In this document: positions 16,397 to 25,169 of the stretch, in pieces
How the letters are laid out: every line of letters begins with the position of its first letter
Position numbering within the stretch: position 1 is the stretch's first letter
DNA from: Pelagerythrobacter rhizovicinus
GTDB lineage: Bacteria > Pseudomonadota > Alphaproteobacteria > Sphingomonadales > Sphingomonadaceae
Assembly (NCBI RefSeq): GCF_004135625.1
Contig: NZ_SDPV01000001.1
Span: 1,052,501 to 1,116,500 of the forward strand
Direction of reading: 5' to 3'
DNA: 64,000 bases
Position numbers and translations under genes: made by a program
The notes under the pieces: model-generated
Database searches by the model: none
Seen by the model: the letters and a program-made list of their open reading frames with translations, nothing else
What the model was told of the DNA's origin: nothing

Positions 16397-17734
16397 TCAG
16401 GGTTGGGTTTCAGCGACCGGCGCGAACCCGCCGGCCGGGACCGCGCTCGCAATCGGGCTTTGCGTACCGTCCGCAGCGCGCGCGCTGACGCCGAATATCC
16501 AGTCGTCGCCCCGGACGCCTTCGAGCTTCGCACTTGTCGCGACCACATTCTCGATCACCGGCTTCTCGCGCCAGTAGGGCTCGTCGGTGCGGCGCTGCCA
16601 AATCGTGTAGCCTGCGGCGCCGGGGACCTCGTCCCAGGTGATCTCGGTGAAGGTCTGCACCGCCGCCTCCGCCGTCGGCGCGGGCGGCATCGGCGCCTGT
16701 GCCAACGCGTCGAGCGCGCGAACATTGAAGCGGGTGACTTTCGCCAGATAAGCGAAATCCATCTCGTCGATCGTATCGCCGTAGGTCACGCCATCCTCGA
16801 CACGCAGGTCCTGGTGCTGGTGATCGTAATCCTCGACCGCGACGGAGATGCGGACGGCGGGGTAGCCCTTCTCCAAAAATGGAATCTGGTCGCCGCCCCG
16901 CCCCATGCGGTCGGTGCGCCAGATCTGCCGCACGTCGAGACCTGCGGGATCGGCCTCGGCAAGCTGGTCGAGCCAGCGGGAGATGTTCCGGCCGGGACTG
17001 TCGTTCTCGCCGCCATTGCGGCGCTGTGCCGCGCGAATCGCGTCGGTCAGGTCGGCGCGCGGGCCTTCGGAGAAGACGCGCACATGCGCATCGTCGCAAT
17101 AGCCGTCAGACCCGCAGGAGCCGCCGACGATATCGTTGTTGAGGACCGCCTTGACCGTCCAGCCTTGCTCCTCCGCGTAGTCGGCCAGCAATTGCCCGCC
17201 GTAGAGTCCCTGCTCCTCGCCCGAGAGCAGCGCGTAGACGATCGTGGTGGGGTATTCGTTCTGCGAGAGCACGCGCGCCGCCTCCAGCACCAGCGCGGTA
17301 CCCGAAGCGTTGTCGTTGGCGCCCGGCGCGTCGCTGGTGAAGTCCGCCACGTCGGAGACGCGGCTGTCGATATGCCCCTGGACGATCACGACCTCGTCAG
17401 GGCGTTCGCTCCCGCGCTGGATGGCCACGACGTTCACCAGGCGCGTCGGTTCGGGCACGCGGTTGCCCTGGATCACGCGCTCCGGCAGCGCGATCTCCAG
17501 GCAGCCGCCGCAGGCTTCGCTTGCGGCGCGAAACTGGGCTTCGCCCCAGCGCCGCGCTGCGCCGATGCCGCGCGCGTCACTATCCTGCTCGGAAAGCGTG
17601 TGACGCGTGCCGAAGCCCACCAGGCGTTCGACATCCGATCGCAGTCGCTCCTGCGAAACGTTGTCGGCGGGGTTGCCCTGCGCGGCGGCGGGGGCGGTGA
17701 CGAGAAAGGCGGCGAGCGGCAGGATCTTGTGCAT
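16397..17734 (-). CDS. M28-family metallopeptidase, exported
   Basis: Zinc-dependent exopeptidase, 445 aa from ATG 17734, which begins a clear signal peptide (HKILPLAAFLVTAPAAAQG). Zinc-ligand motifs of M28 are visible: VIVQGHIDSR, DAPGANDNASGTA (Asp), LSGEEQGLYGG (catalytic Glu and Glu ligand), NNDIVGG (Asp) and a distal His in DYDHQHQD. The C-terminal 85 or so residues look like a fibronectin type III domain (ITWDEVPGAAGYTIWQRRTDE). Probable aminopeptidase acting on scavenged peptides in the periplasm. The longer open frame adds residues before the signal peptide. Confidence 0.9.
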   Translation of the reverse strand: MHKILPLAAFLVTAPAAAQGNPADNVSQERLRSDVERLVGFGTRHTLSEQDSDARGIGAARRWGEAQFRAASEACGGCLEIALPERVIQGNRVPEPTRLVNVVAIQRGSERPDEVVIVQGHIDSRVSDVADFTSDAPGANDNASGTALVLEAARVLSQNEYPTTIVYALLSGEEQGLYGGQLLADYAEEQGWTVKAVLNNDIVGGSCGSDGYCDDAHVRVFSEGPRADLTDAIRAAQRRNGGENDSPGRNISRWLDQLAEADPAGLDVRQIWRTDRMGRGGDQIPFLEKGYPAVRISVAVEDYDHQHQDLRVEDGVTYGDTIDEMDFAYLAKVTRFNVRALDALAQAPMPPAPTAEAAVQTFTEITWDEVPGAAGYTIWQRRTDEPYWREKPVIENVVATSAKLEGVRGDDWIFGVSARAADGTQSPIASAVPAGGFAPVAETQP

Positions 17735-17790
17735 GGCGCGCACTCTTGCCGCCAAACCACTCGAATACAAGACCTCTACAATGCAGACGC

Positions 17791-17813
17791 GAGTCCCAGC
17801 GAACGCCGGGCTC
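17791..17813. repeat. REP-like imperfect palindrome between proS and M28 gene
   Basis: GAGTCCCAGCG-AAC-GCCGGGCTC forms an imperfect hairpin in the 88-bp gap upstream of the M28 gene and downstream of proS. It resembles the short dispersed palindromes of this group; it may also serve as a transcript end for proS. Confidence 0.35.
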
Positions 17814-17822
17814 GTGCACGCG

Positions 17823-19364
17823 TCAGTACGCCTTGCCGATCAGGATCCGCTCCATCGCGGGTTCCCCGGTAAAGAGGCACGTGCCGTCGGCCGGCACGGA
17901 ACCGATCGGCACGTTTCGCACCGTCAGCTTGAGCGCCTTGAGGTCTTCGACGACCTTGTCCAGCGCGGCGCCCGTCGGCTTGGCCCACTGCACCTCGACC
18001 CAGCCCGGATAACGGCCGCCGGAGGCGAAGAACTCTTTCAGCGCGTCCATGCTCTCGATCCCGCGCGTGATGTTCGCCTCGCGCCGGTCGCGCGCTTCGG
18101 CGAACAGCGCCTCCTGGATCTTTCCGAGCAGTCCGGGGATGGCCCGACCTGCCTCGTCGCGTGCCGGCGTTTCGAAGGCCGGCTTAGCGTTTTCGCCCCA
18201 CAGCCGGTCGCGGCGGAGCAGCGAGACGACGCCGTTCTCCATGTCGCGGCCCCCGACCTCGACGATTACCGGCGCTCCCTTGCGTACCCAATCCCAGCGC
18301 TTCGCCGCGGCCTTGCCCGGCTTGTCGTCGAGCAGGACGCGCACGGGTTCGCCGAAGACAGACGCCCCGGCAAGTGCCGCACGCAGGCCTTCGCAATACT
18401 CGAGCAATGCAGCATCGCGTTCATCGTCGCGCAGCATGGGCAGGATCACGACCTGCCACGGAGCAAGCTTGGGCGGCACGCGCAATCCGTCGTCGTCGCC
18501 ATGGACCATGATCATGCCGCCCACCACTCGCGTCGAGAGACCGAAGCTGATGGTGTGGCAGAACTGCTGAGTGCCTTCGCGATCCTGATAGCGAATGCCC
18601 GCGGCTTCCGCGAAGTTGGTCCCGAGATAGTGCGATGTGCCGGCCTGGAGCGCCTTGCCGTCCTGCATCATCGCTTCGATCGACCAGGTCTCGACGGCCC
18701 CCGGGAAACGCTCATGCTCCGGCTTCTCGCCCGCAACGACGGGCATCGCGATGTCTTCCTCTGCACAGGCGCGGTAGACCTCGAGCATTCGCAGGGTGTG
18801 CTCCTTCGCTTCCTCGGCGCTCTCATGCGCCGTGTGCCCTTCCTGCCAGAGGAACTCGCTGGTGCGCAGGAACATGCGCGTGCGCATTTCCCAGCGCACC
18901 ACGTTGGCCCACTGGTTGAGCTTCAGCGGCAGGTCGCGCCACGATTGCACCCAGCGCGCCATAGCATCGCCGATAATCGTTTCCGACGTGGGCCGGACGA
19001 CCAGCGGCTCTTCTAGCTTCGCCTCGGGGTCGGGCACCAGCCCGCCCTCGCCGTCCGCGATGAGACGGTGATGTGTGACGACCGCCATCTCCTTGGCGAA
19101 ACCTTCGACATGGCTCGCCTCGCGCTCGAAGTTCGAGAGCGGGATGAAGATCGGAAAATAGCAGTTGTCGTGCCCGGTGGCCTTGATCCGCGCGTCGAGC
19201 AGGCGCTGGACCCGTTCCCAGATGCCGTAGCCCCACGGCTTGATCACCATGCACCCGCGCACGCCCGACTCCTCGGCCATGTCGGCGGCCGAGATCACTT
19301 CCTGGTACCACTGGGCGAAATCGTCGGCGCGCCGGGTGTTCAGCGCATGGCGGATCTGGGACAC
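17823..19364 (-). CDS. proS: prolyl-tRNA synthetase (type 3, archaeal/eukaryal-like form)
   Basis: Charges tRNA-Pro. 513 aa, class II synthetase. The N-terminus DDFAQWYQEVISAADMAEESGVRGCMVIKPWGYGIWE and the lack of the roughly 180-residue editing insertion of the E. coli type place it in the archaeal-like type 3 group. Class II motif 2 (VVRWEMRTRMFLRTSEFLWQEGHTAH) and motif 3 (GLSTRVVGGMIMVHGDD) are visible, and the C-terminal extra domain ends in a Tyr (GKAY), a type 3 trait. Lies 45 nt downstream of phaR. Confidence 0.95.
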   Translation of the reverse strand: MSQIRHALNTRRADDFAQWYQEVISAADMAEESGVRGCMVIKPWGYGIWERVQRLLDARIKATGHDNCYFPIFIPLSNFEREASHVEGFAKEMAVVTHHRLIADGEGGLVPDPEAKLEEPLVVRPTSETIIGDAMARWVQSWRDLPLKLNQWANVVRWEMRTRMFLRTSEFLWQEGHTAHESAEEAKEHTLRMLEVYRACAEEDIAMPVVAGEKPEHERFPGAVETWSIEAMMQDGKALQAGTSHYLGTNFAEAAGIRYQDREGTQQFCHTISFGLSTRVVGGMIMVHGDDDGLRVPPKLAPWQVVILPMLRDDERDAALLEYCEGLRAALAGASVFGEPVRVLLDDKPGKAAAKRWDWVRKGAPVIVEVGGRDMENGVVSLLRRDRLWGENAKPAFETPARDEAGRAIPGLLGKIQEALFAEARDRREANITRGIESMDALKEFFASGGRYPGWVEVQWAKPTGAALDKVVEDLKALKLTVRNVPIGSVPADGTCLFTGEPAMERILIGKAY

Positions 19365-19409
19365 GTGAATTCCTGCGGTTCGTCGTCGTTGGAGGTCGGC
19401 CCGTTCGCG

Positions 19410-19964
19410 CTAGTTGCCGAGTTCGTCCAGCTTTTTTTGCATCGCTGCCATCTGTTCCCGTAAGGCGGCGATCTCTGTGTCTTGCTTGCTCCCGCGGGGA
19501 GCCTCGTTCGTCCTCGACCCGGGAATGAAGGCTTCCGTTGCGGCACGCATCATCGCCATGTTCGTTTCGGCGATCCTGGCGAACGGGTTGTTGCCCATGC
19601 CTTCCTTGAAGGCCTCCTGCAGCTTGGCCTGATTCTCGCGGAAGTTGGCCATGCTCGCTTCGAGGTAGCTCGGCATCATCGCCTGCATCGAATTGCCGTA
19701 CATCGAGATCAGGTCGCGCAGAAAGCTGACCGGCAGCATATGCTCACCGCTGGCCTCTTCCTCCATGATGATCTGGGTCAGTATCGAGTGGGTTATGTCG
19801 TCGCCGGTTTTCGCGTCCACTACCTGAAACTGCACGCCTTCGCGTGTCATCCTGGCGAGATCATCGAGCGTGATGTAGCTGGAGGTGCCGGTATTGTAGA
19901 GTCGCCGGTTGGCGTACTTCTTGATGATGATCGGATCGTCCGTTCCGCCCTGATTTCTGGCCAT
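19410..19964 (-). CDS. phaR: polyhydroxyalkanoate synthesis repressor PhaR
   Basis: DNA-binding repressor that also binds polyhydroxybutyrate and releases phasin and synthesis genes when polymer accumulates. 184 aa. The N-terminal DNA/PHB-binding domain is plain (IIIKKYANRRLYNTGTSSYITLDDLA, residues 12-37), followed by the PHB-accumulation regulatory domain (SILTQIIMEEEASG, FLRDLISMYG). A C-terminal coiled coil (AALREQMAAMQKKLDEL) probably mediates oligomers. A CTGC-N4-GCAG site lies 29 nt upstream, suggesting self-repression. No PHB synthase or phasin gene in this window. Confidence 0.94.
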   Translation of the reverse strand: MARNQGGTDDPIIIKKYANRRLYNTGTSSYITLDDLARMTREGVQFQVVDAKTGDDITHSILTQIIMEEEASGEHMLPVSFLRDLISMYGNSMQAMMPSYLEASMANFRENQAKLQEAFKEGMGNNPFARIAETNMAMMRAATEAFIPGSRTNEAPRGSKQDTEIAALREQMAAMQKKLDELGN

Positions 19965-19992
19965 TACATATCCCGGGAATGCTGCGTTTATG

Positions 19993-20004
19993 CTGCATTA
20001 GCAG
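19993..20004. promoter_or_regulatory. candidate PhaR operator (CTGC-N4-GCAG)
   Basis: CTGC-ATTA-GCAG, an exact fit to the CTGC-N3/4-GCAG motif I recall for Paracoccus PhaR, 29 nt before the phaR ATG. Extra CTGC and GCAG half-sites flank it (CTGC at 19982, GCAG at 20007). Position suggests autoregulation. Confidence 0.55.
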
Positions 20005-20036
20005 GTGCAGTATGTGCGGCGCAACATCGCCGTCGG

Positions 20037-21077
20037 CTATGGGCGGAAACGGCGCCCGAGCGTGGTCAGGAGTTCGTACTGCGAGAGCCCGCTGATCTCT
20101 GCCGTGGCGGCGAGGTCGAAGGGGATCTCGAGCCAGTCGCCTTCCTGCACTTCGGGAGCGTCGGCCAAGTCCACTACGATCATGTCCATCGATACTTTTC
20201 CGAGCAGCGGCAAGCGGGCCTCGCCGCAACGCAACACGCCGCCCGCGCCTCGGCAGCGCAAAAAGCCGTCCGCATAACCAAGCGAGACGATCCCGGCGCG
20301 CATGGCTTTGCGAGCAGTGAAGGTCGCGTTGTAGCCGACGGTGTCGCCGGCGGCGAGTTCTCGCACCTGGATCACTGCCGCTTGCGGAAAGGCGACCTGC
20401 CGTACCGAGCCTGCGAATTCATCGCGGGGAACGCCGCCGTAGAGCGCCAGGCCGGGCCGCGTGAGATCGAAGGCGAAATCCGGTCCCAGTGCGATACCCG
20501 CACTGTTGGCAAGGCTTCTGCGCCGTGCAGGCACGGCCGCACATGCCGAGCGGAAGCGTTCGAGCTGCCGGGCGTTAAGCGCGCTCTCCTCATCCGCCGA
20601 GGCGAGATGGGACATCAGCAGGTCGATCTGGAGCGCTGCTATGGCTGGGTCGTGGATCTCCGCCAACGGGACACCCAGGCGATTGATACCCGTGTCTACC
20701 ATCAGGTGACAGCGGCCCCCGCCAGCATCGGCCCAGCGCTTCGCCTGGCCGAGGCTGTTGATCACCGGCGTGATCCCCGCCGCGTTTGCAAAGGCCGCGT
20801 CGTCGGGGCGTACCGGTCCGTGCAGGACAGCGACCTGCGCCGGGGGGACATGGCGCAACACGTCGGGTGCTTCGCTCCAATGCGCGACAAAGAAGTCTCT
20901 GACCCCGGCCTTGCGCAGCACAGGGACCACCTCGTTCGCCCCGAGTCCATACGCATCGGCCTTCACCGCCGCGCCTGCGCTTGCAGTGCCCGACATGCTA
21001 TCAAGCGTGCGCCAATTGTTGGCGAGAGCGTCTTTGTCCAGTCGCAGCCGCAGACTCGGCGGCGGAAGGTCAGGCAT
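20037..21077 (-). CDS. alr: alanine racemase
   Basis: PLP enzyme interconverting L- and D-alanine for peptidoglycan. 346 aa from ATG 21077. Seen: PLP lysine in AVKADAYGLG (Lys39), the TIM-barrel N-domain, substrate-side motif VDTGINRLG, and the catalytic Tyr in VGYNATF (about residue 253) at the domain junction, then the C-terminal beta-domain with LLGKVSMDMIVVDL. The longer reading frame adds no family sequence and ATG 21077 overlaps the transporter stop by 8 nt, so it is coupled to that gene. Confidence 0.93.
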   Translation of the reverse strand: MPDLPPPSLRLRLDKDALANNWRTLDSMSGTASAGAAVKADAYGLGANEVVPVLRKAGVRDFFVAHWSEAPDVLRHVPPAQVAVLHGPVRPDDAAFANAAGITPVINSLGQAKRWADAGGGRCHLMVDTGINRLGVPLAEIHDPAIAALQIDLLMSHLASADEESALNARQLERFRSACAAVPARRRSLANSAGIALGPDFAFDLTRPGLALYGGVPRDEFAGSVRQVAFPQAAVIQVRELAAGDTVGYNATFTARKAMRAGIVSLGYADGFLRCRGAGGVLRCGEARLPLLGKVSMDMIVVDLADAPEVQEGDWLEIPFDLAATAEISGLSQYELLTTLGRRFRP

Positions 21078-22704
21078 CGGCTTCGAAGTCCCTCGGCGGC
21101 CCATCGGGGATGCCCCACCACGCGACCACCACGCCAAAAGCGACGACGGCCCACGTGTACCAGAGCCCTGCATAGACGTCGCCGGTGCGTGCAACGATGA
21201 TGCCGGAAATCAGCGGCAGGAACCCGCCAAGATAGCCTGCTCCGATGTGATAGGGAATCGACATCGAAGAATAGCGTATCTGTGGTGGAAACATCTCCGC
21301 GAGCAGGGCCGCAACCGAGCCATAGGTCAAGGCCGACAGCACGCCGAGGCCGAGCAGCAACGCAACTATTCCCAGGACGTTGAGGAGCGGCGGCGACTGG
21401 CGGGAGAAGTCGAAGCCTCGGGTCTCCAGTGCCGCCAGCACCCCGGCGCGCCGGGCGGCCCCGTCCTCGAACCAGCTCGGATCCAGCGCGATGGGTTCTT
21501 CGGCGACCGTCAGCGCGAGGTGGTCGGATCGCTCGACGGAATACGCGACGCCATTGGCGGTCAATGTCTCGAGCAGCTTTCCGCAGTCGGTCTGTTCACG
21601 GTCGAATAGTTCGGCGAACGGATCGGTTGAGCACTGTGCGCCGGAAACGACTACCGGGTTCACCTCGGCCGCCTCCGCGAGCGCCGGATTGGCGAGCTTG
21701 CCCATTCCCCAGAACATCGGGAAGAGCAGCACCAGCGTCAGCATCGCACCGACGATGATCGGCTTCTTGCGCCCGATCCGATCGGACCAGCGACCCACGA
21801 CGAGGTAGAACGACATCGCGATCAGACCCGCAACGAACAGCACGATCTCCACGAGCTGCTCGTCCATTCGCATTGGGCCGCGAAGAAACGAGAGGCTTGA
21901 GAAGAAGGCCGTGTACCAGATCGTCGTGAGTACCCCTGTGATGCCGAACAGTGCGACGAAGATCCGCTTCTTGTTGCCGGGATACCGAAAGCTTTCTGCG
22001 AACGGATTGGGGGCAGTTCGGCCTTCCGCCTTCATCGCCTGGAATACCGGGCTTTCATTGAGCTTCAGGCGCATCCACAGCGAGATAGCGAGCAGGACGA
22101 TCGACAGGAGGAATGGCATGCGCCAGCCCCATGCAGTGAATTCGTCTTCCGGTATGAGCAGCCGGCATGTGAGCACGACTGCGATCGAGAGCACGAATCC
22201 GCCGACAACGCTTGCCTGGATAAAGCTTGTATAGAAGCCGCGCTTCTCCAGCGGAGCATGTTCGGCAACGTAGATCGCCGCTCCGCCGTACTCGCCGCCG
22301 AGGGCAAGGCCCTGAAGAATCCGGAAGCCTATCACGATGATCGGCGCCGCGATCCCGATGCTTGCCGCACTCGGGATCATGCCGACGCCGGCAGTCGCGA
22401 CGCCCATCAGCGTTACGGTAATGAGAAAGGTGTATTTTCGCCCGAGTCGATCGCCCAGGAAGCCGAACAGGATTGCGCCCAGTGGCCTGAATCCGAACCC
22501 GACGGCAAACCCGGCCCAGACGAGCAGAAGTTGCAGCGTCTCATTGCCGCTGGGGAAAAAGGCCGCGCCGATCAGCCCCGCCAGCGTGCCGTAAATGAAG
22601 AAATCGTACCACTCGAAGACCGTGCCGGCCGATGAGGCCGCTATCACCAGTCGGATTTCCTCGTCGGTCGGCTCCCGCTGCGCCAACGCCGCGCTTTCAC
22701 TCAT
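21070..22704 (-). CDS. MFS transporter, metabolite:H+ symporter (MHS) type, with large periplasmic insert
   Basis: Inner-membrane proton symporter, 544 aa; relatives carry dicarboxylates, shikimate or betaines. Seen: N-terminus AGTVFEWYDFFIYGTLAG and loop 2-3 motif GFLGDRLGRKYTF, both typical of MHS, plus GGEYGGAAIYVAEHAP and the repeat GRWSDRIGRKKP. Normal members have about 430-450 residues. The excess is a hydrophilic stretch at about residues 335-438 between membrane segments 9 and 10, with two Cys (358, 374), placed in the periplasm by topology. Shares an 8-nt overlap with alr. Substrate unknown. Confidence 0.88.
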   Translation of the reverse strand: MSESAALAQREPTDEEIRLVIAASSAGTVFEWYDFFIYGTLAGLIGAAFFPSGNETLQLLLVWAGFAVGFGFRPLGAILFGFLGDRLGRKYTFLITVTLMGVATAGVGMIPSAASIGIAAPIIVIGFRILQGLALGGEYGGAAIYVAEHAPLEKRGFYTSFIQASVVGGFVLSIAVVLTCRLLIPEDEFTAWGWRMPFLLSIVLLAISLWMRLKLNESPVFQAMKAEGRTAPNPFAESFRYPGNKKRIFVALFGITGVLTTIWYTAFFSSLSFLRGPMRMDEQLVEIVLFVAGLIAMSFYLVVGRWSDRIGRKKPIIVGAMLTLVLLFPMFWGMGKLANPALAEAAEVNPVVVSGAQCSTDPFAELFDREQTDCGKLLETLTANGVAYSVERSDHLALTVAEEPIALDPSWFEDGAARRAGVLAALETRGFDFSRQSPPLLNVLGIVALLLGLGVLSALTYGSVAALLAEMFPPQIRYSSMSIPYHIGAGYLGGFLPLISGIIVARTGDVYAGLWYTWAVVAFGVVVAWWGIPDGPPRDFEADA

Positions 22705-22734
22705 CCAGCCATCCCCTCGCCCTGTGGAAGCGAT

Positions 22735-23172
22735 CTAGCCGGCCAGCGCCGCCTTGGAAAGCGCGGCGCGCGCGGCTCTCCACGGGAGGAGGACGGCACC
22801 ATGCCGCCCTGGATGCGCCTGGGCGGCGGCGATCTTCTCGATCCCAGGCCATGCGGGCGTGTCACCGCCCGCGAGCCAGGCGGCGATCGCCTCTTCCGCC
22901 GCCGCGAGATCGTCAGCAGTTCTGCCACGCGCACCGCCGGCGAAAATGGCGGCGGACGCCTGCCCGACGGCGCAAGCCGATACTTGCATGCCGACCCGCT
23001 CGATCCGCCCTGCATCGTCGCACTGCAGCCCGACGAGCAGCTTGCTGCCGCATGTTCGCGAAACCGCCTCACCGCGCAGATGCAGTTCGTCGCCAAGTGG
23101 GCTGTCTGCGAGCGAGACCGCGAGCGCTAGCAGTTCGGGTGTGTAGAGAGGCCTCGAAGCGGCGGCGGTCAT
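22735..23172 (-). CDS. iron-sulfur cluster scaffold protein, IscU/NifU N-domain-like
   Basis: 145 aa. Resembles the NifU_N/IscU scaffold fold that holds nascent Fe-S clusters: N-terminal YTPELLALAVSL, a CGSKL segment (Cys41) and SACAVGQASAAIF (Cys69), matching two of the three conserved Cys of IscU. The third Cys expected in the C-terminal helix is absent, so a scaffold role is weakened; this short variant is common in alphaproteobacteria. ATG overlaps the cvpA stop by 4 nt. Confidence 0.8.
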   Translation of the reverse strand: MTAAASRPLYTPELLALAVSLADSPLGDELHLRGEAVSRTCGSKLLVGLQCDDAGRIERVGMQVSACAVGQASAAIFAGGARGRTADDLAAAEEAIAAWLAGGDTPAWPGIEKIAAAQAHPGRHGAVLLPWRAARAALSKAALAG

Positions 23173-23708
23173 GGTGTCGCTTCGGCTGCCGCTTCCGCCT
23201 CGGCTTCACGGCGCAGCTGTGCGCGGCGCTCTTGAACGATCTCGACCAGTTCGTTGGCGCTGGCATTGACGACCGGATACGTGCGTGCGGTGGTGATCCA
23301 GTCGGGTCGCCCGGCGAGGCCCCAGATCGTGTCGTAGCCCAGCACGAGCAGCGAGAACGCCAGCACGACGATCACCGCGCCCTTGATCATGCCGAAGCCA
23401 AAGCCGAGGACGCGGTCGATCGGGCCCAAAATCGAGTTGCGGGACGCATTGCCCGCTCGCCCGGCGATCAGCTTCATCGCAGCGTAAGGGATCAGCAGCA
23501 GCAGCGCGAAGGCCAGCACGGCAGCGCCCGTTTCGGTGCCGACGTAAGGTTCGAACCACGTGTAGAGCGGCGTATGAAGCGCGCGGATCGCGAACAGCGC
23601 GAGAATCCATGCGGCCAGCGAGAGCACCTCCTGGACGAAGCCGCGCATGAAGCCGCCGATCGCGGCCACGGCGACGATGATCAATACGATGATGTCGAAG
23701 ATCGCCAT
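23169..23708 (-). CDS. cvpA: CvpA family membrane protein
   Basis: 179 aa from ATG 23708, with four hydrophobic helices over residues 1-150 and the family opening FDIIVLIIVAVAAIGGFMRGFVQEVLSL. A charged C-terminal tail rich in Glu/Ala follows. CvpA homologues are inner-membrane proteins linked to colicin V export and envelope stress tolerance; molecular role unresolved. The open frame extends over radA's end, but ATG 23708 is the family start and lies 13 nt after radA. Confidence 0.88.
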   Translation of the reverse strand: MAIFDIIVLIIVAVAAIGGFMRGFVQEVLSLAAWILALFAIRALHTPLYTWFEPYVGTETGAAVLAFALLLLIPYAAMKLIAGRAGNASRNSILGPIDRVLGFGFGMIKGAVIVVLAFSLLVLGYDTIWGLAGRPDWITTARTYPVVNASANELVEIVQERRAQLRREAEAEAAAEATP

Positions 23709-23721
23709 AAGCACTGCTGAA

Positions 23722-25098
23722 TTAGGTGGTGGCCATAACCTGGTCAACGAGATTGGCGAGCTGCCGAATGCCGCGATAGCGGAACTCGGAGGGGCTGGCC
23801 GGTCCGGCCTTGTCCTCCGCGGGCCCGAAACCACAGCCGAAGCCGAGCTTCGCCGATTCACGCAGACGCAGCGCCGAATGGGCGACGGGGCGCACTTCGC
23901 CGGCGAGCGAGACCTCCCCGAACCATACGCTCTTGGGTGGCAACGGCCGGTCGGTGAGCGCGGAAACCAGCGCTGCCCCCACGGCGAGGTCGGCCGCCGG
24001 GTCGGTCAGCCGATACCCGCCCGCGACGTTGAGATAGACCTCCGCCGAGCTGAAGTTGAGCCCGCAGCGCGCCTCCAGCACGGCGAGCAGCATCGCCAGG
24101 CGCCCGTTGTCCCAGCCCACGACAGCGCGGCGGGGAGTCGCTCCGCTCTGGAGACGCACAATCAGGGCCTGGACCTCGATCAGCACCGGCCGTGTGCCTT
24201 CCAGCGCCGGGAAGACGGCACTGCCCGCCATCGGCTCGTCCCGGCCCGAGAGGAACAGCATCGAGGGGTTGGCGACTTCGTCCAGCCCCTGCCCCGCCAT
24301 GGCGAAGACGCCGATCTCGTCGACGGGTCCGAAGCGGTTCTTCAGGCTGCGCAGAATGCGGTACTGATGGCTGCGCTCGCCCTCGAAGCTCATCACCACG
24401 TCGACCATGTGCTCCAGCACGCGCGGCCCGGCGATGGTGCCATCCTTGGTCACGTGACCCACGAGCACCAGCGCGACGCTGTTCTCCTTGGCATAGCGGA
24501 TCAGCTCGAACGCGCATCCGCGAACCTGACTGACCGTGCCGGGCGCACCCTCGATCGTGTCCGAATGCATCGTCTGGATCGAATCGATCACCAGCAGCGC
24601 AGGCGGCGGCATGGTGTTCAGGGTCGTGAGAATATCCCGCACCGAGGTTGCCGCCGCGAGGCGGATCGGGGCGTCGGCAAGCCCGAGGCGTGAGGCGCGG
24701 AGGCGCACCTGGCCCGCCGCTTCCTCCCCGCTGACATAGACCGTCTCGTTCCCCGCCTTGGCGATCTTCGCCGCTGCCTGAAGCAGCAGCGTCGACTTGC
24801 CGATGCCGGGGTCGCCGCCCATCAGGATCGCCGAACCTGGTACGAGGCCGCCGCCAAGTGCGCGGTCGAACTCCGCGAGCCCGGTCGTGCGCCGGGTCAG
24901 TGCCTCGCCGGGTGCGTCCAGGGGCTCGAACGCAATCGCCCTGCCCCCGCTCGACAGATCGTGCTTCTGCGAGAAAACGGTCGCCGGCGCGTCTTCGACC
25001 AGCGTGTTCCACTCCGCGCAATCGGGGCACTGCCCCTGCCAGCGCGGTGAGACCGAGCCACAGGCCTGGCAGATATAGCGCTTCTTCGACTTGGCCAT
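23722..25098 (-). CDS. radA: DNA repair protein RadA (Sms)
   Basis: RecA-like ATPase and helicase that processes recombination intermediates by branch migration. 458 aa from ATG 25098. Seen: N-terminal zinc finger CQACGSVSPRWQGQCPDC (about residues 10-27), Walker A GDPGIGKST (about 95-103), Walker B-like ALLVIDSIQ, the family KNRFG motif (LKNRFGPVDEIGVF), and a Lon-like C-terminal domain (LNVAGGYRLTDPAADLAV). Normal length. First in the radA-cvpA-nifU-like minus-strand unit; divergent from the patatin gene. Confidence 0.95.
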   Translation of the reverse strand: MAKSKKRYICQACGSVSPRWQGQCPDCAEWNTLVEDAPATVFSQKHDLSSGGRAIAFEPLDAPGEALTRRTTGLAEFDRALGGGLVPGSAILMGGDPGIGKSTLLLQAAAKIAKAGNETVYVSGEEAAGQVRLRASRLGLADAPIRLAAATSVRDILTTLNTMPPPALLVIDSIQTMHSDTIEGAPGTVSQVRGCAFELIRYAKENSVALVLVGHVTKDGTIAGPRVLEHMVDVVMSFEGERSHQYRILRSLKNRFGPVDEIGVFAMAGQGLDEVANPSMLFLSGRDEPMAGSAVFPALEGTRPVLIEVQALIVRLQSGATPRRAVVGWDNGRLAMLLAVLEARCGLNFSSAEVYLNVAGGYRLTDPAADLAVGAALVSALTDRPLPPKSVWFGEVSLAGEVRPVAHSALRLRESAKLGFGCGFGPAEDKAGPASPSEFRYRGIRQLANLVDQVMATT

Positions 25099-25169
25099 GG
25101 CAGCGCGATAAACGGAACATTTATGGAACGCAATTGCCTTCGCCGCAATTGCCCGCCACAAGGCGCCCG

